Source of the DNA: an uncultured Bacteroidales bacterium | GTDB lineage: Bacteria; Bacteroidota; Bacteroidia; Bacteroidales; UBA932 | Length of the DNA: 27,923 nt | Direction: 5' to 3' | NCBI GenBank assembly: GCA_946614205.1 | Contig: CAMOGR010000233.1 | Location: 1 to 27,923, forward strand | Part shown: positions 14,581 through 22,539 of the stretch, piece after piece | Numbering within the stretch: the stretch's first letter is position 1 | How the letters are laid out: every line of letters starts with the position of its first letter | Program-made: the position numbers and the translations under genes | The notes under the pieces: model-generated | What the model was told of the DNA's origin: nothing | The model's input: only the letters and a program-made list of their open reading frames with translations | Database searches by the model: none

Positions 14581-16971
14581 TTAATCGTAAATCATGGAGA
14601 AACTCAGGCTCTGGTCCCCGGTAAAGTAAAATGCGCAGGAATAAGCTCCGCTTGCGACATTCGGCGAAGGGCGCTGTACGGCGCCTGAATCGGAGGCCTG
14701 TATGCTTCCGTCGGCGCAGCGCAGACGGAAACGCAGGAAACCGTTCTGGATTCCGTGCTCGAAGGTGCAGTCTGCACTGATGGCGGAATTGCCGTATCCG
14801 ATGGCGAAGGTTGCATCATGCTTGAACGCTCCGTCCCAGGTGGAACACTCGCTGCTGTTGTGTTTCCATTCGTCTCCGTCAAGATAATCCAGATACCAGA
14901 AGCACGGGCCCTGGCGGGTGTAGAAGGGTGCGCTGAAGCGTATTGTGGATCCTTCCTTGAAATTCTTGACGGGAATAACGAACTCGAAATAATCCCCGGT
15001 CCAGATGGCGTTCAGCGTGATCGAGTATCCGCCGGAGGTATAGAAGCCTCTGCTGTAAATCAAGTTATCGACGGGCCTGCTGACGCTCACCCACTTGGCG
15101 AAGGCCTGCGGCTGTGCCGAGAACCAGATTCCGAGAGGGTTCCAGAGGAATTGGCATCCTATCCCTCCCCAGTCGCTGAGCGTGAAGCGTACAGGGAAAG
15201 CGACAGGCTTGACATCAACACCCTTGTCATTCAGACAGACGCTGCCCGGATTGTCAGCATAATCAGGAACTCCGGTATAGGAACTGAGGTCGGTGATGTG
15301 GTAGGGGTCGCTATATGCGGCGTTGACGGCGGCCAGAACGGCTGCCCGGTTGTCGTCCGTGAAAGGAGTGGTATATCTGTCGGGATAAGGATAAAACTCC
15401 GTGAAACGGAATGTTACTTCTTCGGGAGCTATGCCCGTAAGAGGCGTGATGAGCGTCTTCCAGATAAGCAGAGACGCCGCGGCGCGAGGCATTCCGTAGT
15501 CCAGATGGATATGGTCTCCGCGGCAAAGGTCATCGGGATGAACGGCGTTCAGACCGGTCGTGCGGAGATTCTGCAGCAGAGCACCGGTAGAAATGATACG
15601 CTTGAAAGGATAGCCCTCAGCAGGATCCATTACATGGGATGAATTCTCGCGGACCACGGTCTCGAACTGCGTTACATTGCTTCCGCCGAACTTGCTCTTG
15701 ATGGTCTCGTGATACTTCGACCAGCAATGGGACTGGAAATATATGAATTCTGCATCGGGGCTCGTAACTCTCAGTTTTTCAATCAGCCCGTGAATTGCAT
15801 TTTTCTCGGTATCGCTCCAGGTCCAGGCATGCTCGCCTCCGGAATACTCCTGCAGGACGATGATGTCGAAAGGACCGGTCGCCGCTATGTCCTGGAGAGA
15901 ATAATCGAGGTCGATGCTCCCGTTCCAGAAACGCTGTCCGGGAGTCCAGGTACACAGAGCTGCGTTTTTGGCCTTGTCGAAGTTGTTGTTGTATCCGACC
16001 AGATAGTATCCTCCGTGATAACTTCTCGTAAGTTCCACGTTGCGGACCCCTTCGTGATTCAGCATGAGAGGCAAAAGGTCGGTTGCGTCTAGTGTATGGC
16101 TGTTGCCGACGAACAGGATTCTGGTCTTTTTGCCTGAATCAGAACCCGGAGCCTCGCCGTCTATCAGGGTCCCGGTGGGATTGAATTCTATGCCGGTTTC
16201 GTAGATCTTGCCCGCCTCTGCAGTAAACTGCCTGGCAGACTTGATTACCTGATAGTGATTCTTGATGTCCTTGATTCTCATGGAGATGCCTGTTTGGTAC
16301 GTCCGGGCCGGCAAAGCTATTACGATGGGTGCACCCTGTGCAGCCCCTGCGCCGCAGGAGACGGTAATCTGCTTGCCGTTTTTTTCGTTGCCAGTAAGGC
16401 TGAGGCTCGAAGGGTCAAAGCTGAATTCACCGCTCAAGTCCTCGCCGGAATTGGCCCAGACGCTGATTTCTGCGATTGCATGGTTGTCGGAACCGCCGTT
16501 TACAGTCAGGCGGATATAAGACATGGCATGGACGAAATCCAGGCTGGAACCGGCCTCGGAGGCCGCCACCATGATCGCAGAAGAGGGATCAAAAGAGCCG
16601 GAGACATAAGACTGGGTCTCGGGAACTGTCACGGTACCGTAACGGCCTGATGCCGGAGCATAGGAACCGGCTTTGTACGCAGAGGCCGGATAGACTGCAT
16701 GGTACGGGGCATCGATAAGCGGGAGGGTAAAACGCGCCTTTTTTCCCGATTCAAGTATTTCGATGCCGGTGGAGGCCTTTCCGTTGACTGCGATGGCATC
16801 ACCGTCCGACCAAGTGCAGGTCAGACCGTCCAGAGCAGTACGGCTGCCGGCATAAAAGCCGGCCTCCAGTACGGTCGCGCTCTCTTGAACCTTTTCGGGT
16901 TCCACCGGTTTCTGGCATGCGGCCAACAGGCAGGGGAGCAAAATACTTGTCAACATTTGATATCTGATCAT
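14581..16971 (-). CDS. Lipoprotein: fimbrillin-like N-domain, SGNH (DUF4886-like) hydrolase, C-terminal beta domain
   Basis: 796 residues. Lipobox LLAAC, lipidated C19. Residues about 30-270 are a fimbrillin-like domain (TALDGLTCTWSDGDAIAVNG, ending NPTGTLIDG). Residues about 284-510 are an SGNH-type hydrolase: nucleophile S291 in ILFVGNSHT and the block V pair D486 and H489 in GDHIHLDYG, so the active site looks intact. Such enzymes are often esterases that remove acetyl or other acyl groups from glycans. Residues about 590-796 are a beta-rich module that recurs in the partial gene at the right window edge. The ATG shares bases with the previous gene's TGA (ATGA at 16971-16968). Likely a surface carbohydrate esterase; substrate unknown. 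Confidence 0.9.
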   Translation of the reverse strand: MIRYQMLTSILLPCLLAACQKPVEPEKVQESATVLEAGFYAGSRTALDGLTCTWSDGDAIAVNGKASTGIEILESGKKARFTLPLIDAPYHAVYPASAYKAGSYAPASGRYGTVTVPETQSYVSGSFDPSSAIMVAASEAGSSLDFVHAMSYIRLTVNGGSDNHAIAEISVWANSGEDLSGEFSFDPSSLSLTGNEKNGKQITVSCGAGAAQGAPIVIALPARTYQTGISMRIKDIKNHYQVIKSARQFTAEAGKIYETGIEFNPTGTLIDGEAPGSDSGKKTRILFVGNSHTLDATDLLPLMLNHEGVRNVELTRSYHGGYYLVGYNNNFDKAKNAALCTWTPGQRFWNGSIDLDYSLQDIAATGPFDIIVLQEYSGGEHAWTWSDTEKNAIHGLIEKLRVTSPDAEFIYFQSHCWSKYHETIKSKFGGSNVTQFETVVRENSSHVMDPAEGYPFKRIISTGALLQNLRTTGLNAVHPDDLCRGDHIHLDYGMPRAAASLLIWKTLITPLTGIAPEEVTFRFTEFYPYPDRYTTPFTDDNRAAVLAAVNAAYSDPYHITDLSSYTGVPDYADNPGSVCLNDKGVDVKPVAFPVRFTLSDWGGIGCQFLWNPLGIWFSAQPQAFAKWVSVSRPVDNLIYSRGFYTSGGYSITLNAIWTGDYFEFVIPVKNFKEGSTIRFSAPFYTRQGPCFWYLDYLDGDEWKHNSSECSTWDGAFKHDATFAIGYGNSAISADCTFEHGIQNGFLRFRLRCADGSIQASDSGAVQRPSPNVASGAYSCAFYFTGDQSLSFSMIYD

Positions 16972-19595
16972 AGATTCTTGATTTTAATCCAATTGGAAAG
17001 GTTGGAGTCTCGCAGGGCATCGGTCGCCGATACTGAACTCTCGTACAGGGTAAGGTTCAAAGCAAGTTCTCCACCGGCATGGACAGATGAACGCGGAACG
17101 CAAACTTCCGCTAGCCAGCCCTGGCCGTCTGCGACAGCCGTGGAAGCCGTTATGCCAAGCGAGCCGTCAGTCGTCCAGGAAGAACCGTTCCAGCGGCTGA
17201 CGGATCCGAGGGCATCCTTGTTTAGCTTGATGCGGCAGGCGTCGGAGCTGAGGGTGGTGCCAGGTGCCGACAAGTCGAGATAAACGTAGTCGGAAGAACT
17301 TATGGACTCGTCCATCACTTCTACCAGAAAGTACAGGTTATTCTGGTCGGAGGAGCACCTCAAAGTGGCTTGGGCCTGTGATTTGGAGCCGACGAAAACG
17401 GCCTCGTCACTTGCTTCCCATTCCGTATTGACTCCGTCGGCCTTCACCGTGCGTGATGTTGCCGAAATGCTATGGTTCAGCGCATAGCGCACAATGGCGA
17501 TGACGGGAGGATTCGATGTGCTGGTGTCACCCCCGCGTCCTATGCGGACCGCCGCCATCATCTCATGGCTGCCGCAAACGTCGAGTCCGCCCCATGAGCA
17601 TGCTCCCTCATCGAACAGCCTGATGGGAGTGGAATAATTACGCGCAGTCTCGTCTCCGATCATTGCATACTGGCGACCGCTGGAATAAGACACCACAGTC
17701 TCGCCCGAAGGGAACTGGATGATGTACGGGGCCGTTCCTGAATTTGCAATGGTGGGGTTATAAAATTCTGAATCAGTGGAATACACTTGTCCACCTGTGC
17801 CCCTCCAGCCGTCAGGGCCGTCTGTGAGGTCGGGCCAGTTTCCGTCTGCAGGAGACCACGACTGGGATATCTTGAAGGAGACGCTGCCCGTAGAGGCATT
17901 GTAACTCTTCACCGTCTCGAATACTCCGGTAAGCTGCTGCGAGCCATTGAGTTGTATAATTACCGGCATCTGGTCGGTATAACGCTCGGGGTATGCCGAA
18001 TCCGCAGGCCAGTTGTGCCTTATTGCATGAACGGGCGAGTAGGAGCTCCAGGGATTCGACCCGAGGGCGGGATACCATGTGGAACCGTTGTTGTCGGAAT
18101 ACACCATCGCGGTACCCGAGTTGCTGCTGCTTATGAGCGGATGGCTCTCGGAGAAGTAGCACTCCAGCCGTCCGTTGCTCTTCTGGACAAGATGGGCTTC
18201 CCAGTTGGGCCCGCGGTGGATGACCTTGGCCGTCGTTGTCCAGGTCTTGCCGTTGTCGGCGCTTCGCTTGAGCTCTATTCCGCTGTACAGCTGGCTCTCG
18301 GGCTTGTTGTAGTAGGAAAATGGACGGAACGATGCCACCGCGCATACGTATCCGTTGGCGAGCACTACGGAGTTGCCGTTGGTGTAAACCTTGGTGTTGT
18401 TGCCGTTGGGCGTGGAATAGCCCCTGACCCTCTGGAAGAGGAATCCCTTGTTTTCCCAGTTGATTCCGTCGGGGCTCAAGGCATAGTACACATCCATGCC
18501 GTTCGCGTCGCCATCTGTGTCGCTTTGCTGCCAGGTAAGGAGGAAACTGCCGTCGGCCATGCTGCGGACCCTGGGGTAGTTTGGGGCGTCCATGCCGAAC
18601 GACGGTCCGAGCTCCACATAGCTGCGCATGTTCTTCATCAGGCTGGCGTCACCGCACTCTCCTGCATGGGAGTTGATGCTTTGCTGCCCGGCGTTGAGCT
18701 CACAGAAAGGAGTAAGCGTTACGGAACCTTTGTAAGAAAGGGACCCGGCGCCTGCGAGGTCGACTCTGAACTGCTTGAGCGTGGCGCGATTGCAGCTGAA
18801 TGTACGGTCGGGGAACACGAAGTCGTAGTTGGTAGTGCTTACGGTCAGCGAACCGGTATATGTTCCCGGGATGACTGTAAGGAATACGTATCCGCTTTCC
18901 GATTGTCCCACTGTCACGGCATTGTCGAGCGTAACCTGGACGGAGCCCTTGGCCGCTGTGAAAGAAAATGCGTCCGCAGAGAAGTTCTCGGCGTCGGCGA
19001 TAAAGGTCCCGGCTACGGTACCCTTTGATGCAGAGAATTTTACGGACTTAATCTGCTCGGCGGCATAAGCCCCCGAAGAGTCGTATATCCCGAATGCGAG
19101 GATGCCTCCGGCAGGGCGGAACATGAGCTGAAGGCCCTCAGTTGACAGATCTTCTCCGAAAACGTATGGCTCAGCCACCATCGGGTTGACCCTGCCGTTG
19201 TATTGTCCGGCTGCAGTCTGGGTCTGAAGCTCCGGGACCGTGAGGGAGAAGCGGGAGGTCGTTCCCTTTACGGATTCCGAATAAGGATAGTATGCATACA
19301 GTTTGTTGCCGGAATGGGGCTCGGGGACCGAGGCGCTGAAAATCACGCCGCCAGCTGCCGTCCGCTGGGGCTCCGCCTTCACGTTACCGCTCGAGCGGCT
19401 CGGGATGCAAACGCCGATACGGTCGGTCGCATCTTCCCAGAGCATGGTATAATCAGGGCTGAGGGTGGTGCGGGTGGCCTCCGTCTGCGGGACGATGGTC
19501 AGGACTGTGTCGCCTGGAGCAGTCTCCAGGGTAGCGGCCTCCGAGCAGGACGCAAGAATGAATAATACCGATGCTATGTAACAGGCCCTTTTCAT
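16968..19595 (-). CDS. Lipoprotein: fimbrillin-like N-domain, sialidase-fold hydrolase, CBM9-like C-domain
   Basis: 875 residues. Lipobox ILASC, lipidated C17. Residues about 25-282 are a diverged fimbrillin-like domain (TRTTLSPDYTMLWEDATDRI). Residues about 295-700 are a six-bladed sialidase-type propeller with Asp boxes SADNGKTW (445-452) and SDNNGSTW (500-507), the Arg-containing segment NYPRVRSMADGS (339-350), and WEAHL (465-469). Residues about 720-875 resemble a CBM9/DOMON-like sandwich (LYFLVEVMDES). It is a paralog of the 616-residue protein two genes upstream, which lacks the fimbrillin domain. GH33 sialidase and GH93 exo-arabinanase both share this fold; the paired WEAHL and YFSES segments look a little more GH93-like, but I cannot decide. 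Overlaps both neighbours by ATGA. Confidence 0.88.
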   Translation of the reverse strand: MKRACYIASVLFILASCSEAATLETAPGDTVLTIVPQTEATRTTLSPDYTMLWEDATDRIGVCIPSRSSGNVKAEPQRTAAGGVIFSASVPEPHSGNKLYAYYPYSESVKGTTSRFSLTVPELQTQTAAGQYNGRVNPMVAEPYVFGEDLSTEGLQLMFRPAGGILAFGIYDSSGAYAAEQIKSVKFSASKGTVAGTFIADAENFSADAFSFTAAKGSVQVTLDNAVTVGQSESGYVFLTVIPGTYTGSLTVSTTNYDFVFPDRTFSCNRATLKQFRVDLAGAGSLSYKGSVTLTPFCELNAGQQSINSHAGECGDASLMKNMRSYVELGPSFGMDAPNYPRVRSMADGSFLLTWQQSDTDGDANGMDVYYALSPDGINWENKGFLFQRVRGYSTPNGNNTKVYTNGNSVVLANGYVCAVASFRPFSYYNKPESQLYSGIELKRSADNGKTWTTTAKVIHRGPNWEAHLVQKSNGRLECYFSESHPLISSSNSGTAMVYSDNNGSTWYPALGSNPWSSYSPVHAIRHNWPADSAYPERYTDQMPVIIQLNGSQQLTGVFETVKSYNASTGSVSFKISQSWSPADGNWPDLTDGPDGWRGTGGQVYSTDSEFYNPTIANSGTAPYIIQFPSGETVVSYSSGRQYAMIGDETARNYSTPIRLFDEGACSWGGLDVCGSHEMMAAVRIGRGGDTSTSNPPVIAIVRYALNHSISATSRTVKADGVNTEWEASDEAVFVGSKSQAQATLRCSSDQNNLYFLVEVMDESISSSDYVYLDLSAPGTTLSSDACRIKLNKDALGSVSRWNGSSWTTDGSLGITASTAVADGQGWLAEVCVPRSSVHAGGELALNLTLYESSVSATDALRDSNLSNWIKIKNL

Positions 19596-20692
19596 TTGGC
19601 GCCGGTCATTGATTTGATGAATTCTATCTCTTTCTCGCTGAACGGGGTTCCGTCTTCACGGAAGATATCATGGAACCAGACATCGGGTTCCTTGTCCCAG
19701 GGGATGGAGATGCCGTCCTTGTCCGTCTTGTTCCAGTGATAATGGCAATTGAGCTTGCCCGTCACGAGGCCGAAGCTGATGGCTCCCACATTGTATTTCT
19801 TGAATACCGGCATACATCCTTCGAAGGTGGACCCAAGCGTACGTGCCATATATTCAGTGCATACAAGAGGGCGTCCGTACGGAAGCAATGTCTGGATGAA
19901 GCGCTCTGTGACTTCGGGTGTCTTGTATGCATGGAATGATATCACGTCGCTGTTCTCCAGTACGAAACTCACCTCGGGAAGGGATGTGCCCTTTTCGCCG
20001 ACCGGACGCCAGAGGGGCGCCGTAAGCGGCTGGGAAGGATTGACTTCCCTGGCCCAGCGGAAGGTTGCGCTCATGAGAGGGACAGATGATTTGACTCCGC
20101 GGCGCAGGTTTTCAGGCTCGTTGTAAAGGCACCACATGAGGATGCGCTTGTCGTTGCGGTACGTACGCAGGATGTCCTTGACCATCCTCTCAAGCTTGGG
20201 CCAGGTGGTGGGGTCGTTTACCCATTCCGTGCCGGGCACCATGCACCATTCAGAGTTGTGGACGCCTTTGCGGCTCGGCGGCTGGGGGCCGAGCCTGGGC
20301 TCCTTGCACTTGCCGCCGTTTGTCCAAAACGTGGGCAGAGCGCGAATGCTATGCTTCTCGCAGATGTCCAGGAACTGACTGAAACGCTGCTTGAAACCCT
20401 TGGGGTCGTCCAGATACACGAGATGCGAGAAGAATACGCGTACGGTATTGAATCCTATGCTTTCGGCATAACCGAGTTCGCGGTCGATGATTTCAGGGGA
20501 GAATGTCTCTGCCTGCCACATCTCAATTTGGTTGATGGCATTGGATGTCACATAGTCGCATCCGACTATCCACCCCTTGTCGGCCGCCCACTCATTGGCT
20601 TTCTCTGCGCTCCAGCGAGGCTTGGGAGCGGCAAAGAGGGTGGTGAAGGCAAGAGCTGCGCCGATAAATATGCTGAGTGTCTTTTTGATCAT
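19592..20692 (-). CDS. Secreted GH5-like (cellulase-superfamily) glycoside hydrolase
   Basis: 366 residues from the ATG at 20692; the frame extends 33 codons further up, but that part lies in the previous gene and lacks a signal peptide. Signal peptide 1-21 (LFAA before PKPRW). TIM-barrel of clan GH-A: acid/base E192 in CLYNEPEN (strand 4) and nucleophile E280 in PLVCTEYMAR (strand 7), with ISFHAY (251-256) between. It retains beta-linked glycans with retention of configuration in known relatives; the bond here is unknown. The ATG overlaps the TGA of the previous gene (ATGA, 20692-20689), and its own stop overlaps the next start the same way. Periplasmic or secreted. Confidence 0.9.
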   Translation of the reverse strand: MIKKTLSIFIGAALAFTTLFAAPKPRWSAEKANEWAADKGWIVGCDYVTSNAINQIEMWQAETFSPEIIDRELGYAESIGFNTVRVFFSHLVYLDDPKGFKQRFSQFLDICEKHSIRALPTFWTNGGKCKEPRLGPQPPSRKGVHNSEWCMVPGTEWVNDPTTWPKLERMVKDILRTYRNDKRILMWCLYNEPENLRRGVKSSVPLMSATFRWAREVNPSQPLTAPLWRPVGEKGTSLPEVSFVLENSDVISFHAYKTPEVTERFIQTLLPYGRPLVCTEYMARTLGSTFEGCMPVFKKYNVGAISFGLVTGKLNCHYHWNKTDKDGISIPWDKEPDVWFHDIFREDGTPFSEKEIEFIKSMTGAK

Positions 20693-22539
20693 ATTCCTTT
20701 GATTTTTAGCCATCCGGCAGGAGTGTTGGTGTCCTTGACCGAATCTTCTGAATTTGCAACTGCATCGAAAATGGAGAAGTTGACGAGGCACTCACCTCCG
20801 TCTATGCTTACCTCGCTGCGGGGTACGCTGACCTCGACGAGATAACCGTTGTCGGTATCGGAAAGGGATGTGGGATTGCCGTCGTATGCCGCGCTGGCGG
20901 AAACGGGACAGTTATCAAGTTCCCGCCAGCTGCCTGCAAAGTTGCTGACGCTCTTGAGACCGTCGAGGTTTACCTTGATGCGCCTGGATGTCGCGCCGAA
21001 CTTCTCGCCGTTGCAGAGGTAAATGGTGCAGAAGTCGCTCTTCGAAATCTTTTCGTCTATCACCTCGACCAGGAAATACAGGTTGTCGGCATCAGCGCTG
21101 CAGCGCAGCGTGGCACGGGCCTCACCCTTGCTTCCTACGAACAGGGCGTCGTCTTCGACCGACCAGTCGCCATTGTCGGCATCCACCTTGACGGAATGCC
21201 TGGACGCCGTTATGTCGTGGTCGAGATTGAAACGGGCTATCTGAATGCAGGCTTCTTCTGCAGAGATGCGGGAATCCCTCATGTATCCTATCACCTGATG
21301 GGAAGACGACAGGTCGAATCCTCCCCAACTGCCACGGTAAGGCAATCCGTCGAAAGCGCTTCCCCATTCGCGTGCCGTAGGGCTGCCTATCATCAGATGC
21401 TGCTTGGCATCGGTACCTCCGTATGCAAGCAGACATTCTCCGGAGCGGAACTGTACGAGATAGGGAGCAGCGCCGCGAACGACAAGGGAGTCGATACGCT
21501 GCTCGCGTGGCAGCACTTCGTCATCGACGAGGTTGACCCACACGCCGTCAGGCTTGGAAAAAGCAAGAGCAATGGAGAACTGGTCATTAGTGCCGCCGGA
21601 ACTGTTGGCGACCCTCTGGTTGGCGCTTTCCATTGCAAACGCAAACTGCTTGGAGTTGTTGAGGATTACGCCGACAGGCATCTGATATGTATAGCAGTTC
21701 ATCGCACCGTATGAAGAATTGCTTGGCTTGAAGTTCCACCAATGCTTGCGCATTACGCGGAAATGGCTTCCCAGGGCGGGCTCCCATGTGGTTCCTCCGT
21801 CCTTGGACCATACCATGCCGGTTCCGGAATGGCTGGAACTTATCCATGGACGGCTCTCAGAATAGAAGCACTGGATTTCCCCGTCAGGAAGTTCGATGAG
21901 GTGAGCTTCCCAGCAGGGTCCATGATAGATTTCAGTTTCTCCGTACCAGGTCTTTCCGCCGTCTTTGCTCTTCTTGACGATGAGTCCCTGGTCGGTCTGG
22001 GCGTCAAAGTTACCATAGGCTCTCACGGCCCGGAACGCGGCCACGACCAGCAGTTCGCCGCTGGAGAGCACCAGGCCGTTGGGGTTGGTGAAGTAGCGCA
22101 CGTCCTTGGTCCCTATGGAGGTAGTCACTTCGTAACTCTTCCAGAGGTTGCCCATGTACGTCCAGTTCTTGAGGTCCTTGCTCAAGGCATAATGCGTATC
22201 CTTGCCGTTGGCGTCCGATACAGTGGAGTTATGCCAGAAGAGGATGTAGGATCCGTCGGGCAGGGTCCTCAGACGCGGATAATTGGGATACTGCACGTTG
22301 GAGGTGACCTCTACGAGCGAGCTGTAGTCCATCTTGAGCACCGACCTGTCCCAGCCGTCCGCATGGGAGTTCACCGGATCCTGTCTGGCGTTCAAGGAGG
22401 AGAACTCAGTCAGGACAAGCGTCTTCTGCTCGCCCTTGTTTCCCTGCTGTCCCGGGCCGTCAGGTACCTTGGGCTCGCATGAAGTGATGCAGCAGGCGGC
22501 CAGCGATGCCGACAATATGTATATGAACATGCTTTTCAT
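20689..22539 (-). CDS. Sialidase-fold lipoprotein with CBM9-like C-domain
   Basis: 616 residues from the ATG at 22539, which shares one base with the SusD stop (TGATG). Lipobox ITSC, probable lipidated C21. Residues about 45-440 form a sialidase-type propeller with Asp boxes SKDGGKTW (191-198) and SKDGGTTW (245-252), YPNYPRLRTLPDGSY (84-98) and WEAHLIELPDG (210-220) followed by YSES (226-229). Residues about 465-616 resemble a CBM9/DOMON-like carbohydrate-binding sandwich (ATLRCSADADNLYFLVEVID). Directly follows SusD, the usual place for a surface glycan-binding or -cleaving lipoprotein. GH33-like sialidase and GH93-like exo-arabinanase are both possible; a binding-only role is not excluded. 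Confidence 0.88.
   Translation of the reverse strand: MKSMFIYILSASLAACCITSCEPKVPDGPGQQGNKGEQKTLVLTEFSSLNARQDPVNSHADGWDRSVLKMDYSSLVEVTSNVQYPNYPRLRTLPDGSYILFWHNSTVSDANGKDTHYALSKDLKNWTYMGNLWKSYEVTTSIGTKDVRYFTNPNGLVLSSGELLVVAAFRAVRAYGNFDAQTDQGLIVKKSKDGGKTWYGETEIYHGPCWEAHLIELPDGEIQCFYSESRPWISSSHSGTGMVWSKDGGTTWEPALGSHFRVMRKHWWNFKPSNSSYGAMNCYTYQMPVGVILNNSKQFAFAMESANQRVANSSGGTNDQFSIALAFSKPDGVWVNLVDDEVLPREQRIDSLVVRGAAPYLVQFRSGECLLAYGGTDAKQHLMIGSPTAREWGSAFDGLPYRGSWGGFDLSSSHQVIGYMRDSRISAEEACIQIARFNLDHDITASRHSVKVDADNGDWSVEDDALFVGSKGEARATLRCSADADNLYFLVEVIDEKISKSDFCTIYLCNGEKFGATSRRIKVNLDGLKSVSNFAGSWRELDNCPVSASAAYDGNPTSLSDTDNGYLVEVSVPRSEVSIDGGECLVNFSIFDAVANSEDSVKDTNTPAGWLKIKGI

Noticed and set aside
17787..19028. 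Plus-strand open frame of 413 codons
   Set aside because: Antisense to the sialidase-fold lipoprotein; no domain or start signal.
20693..20791. 33-codon N-terminal extension of the GH5-like protein
   Set aside because: It lies inside the previous gene, is Arg/His/Cys-rich, and would bury the signal peptide that begins at MIKKTLSIF.
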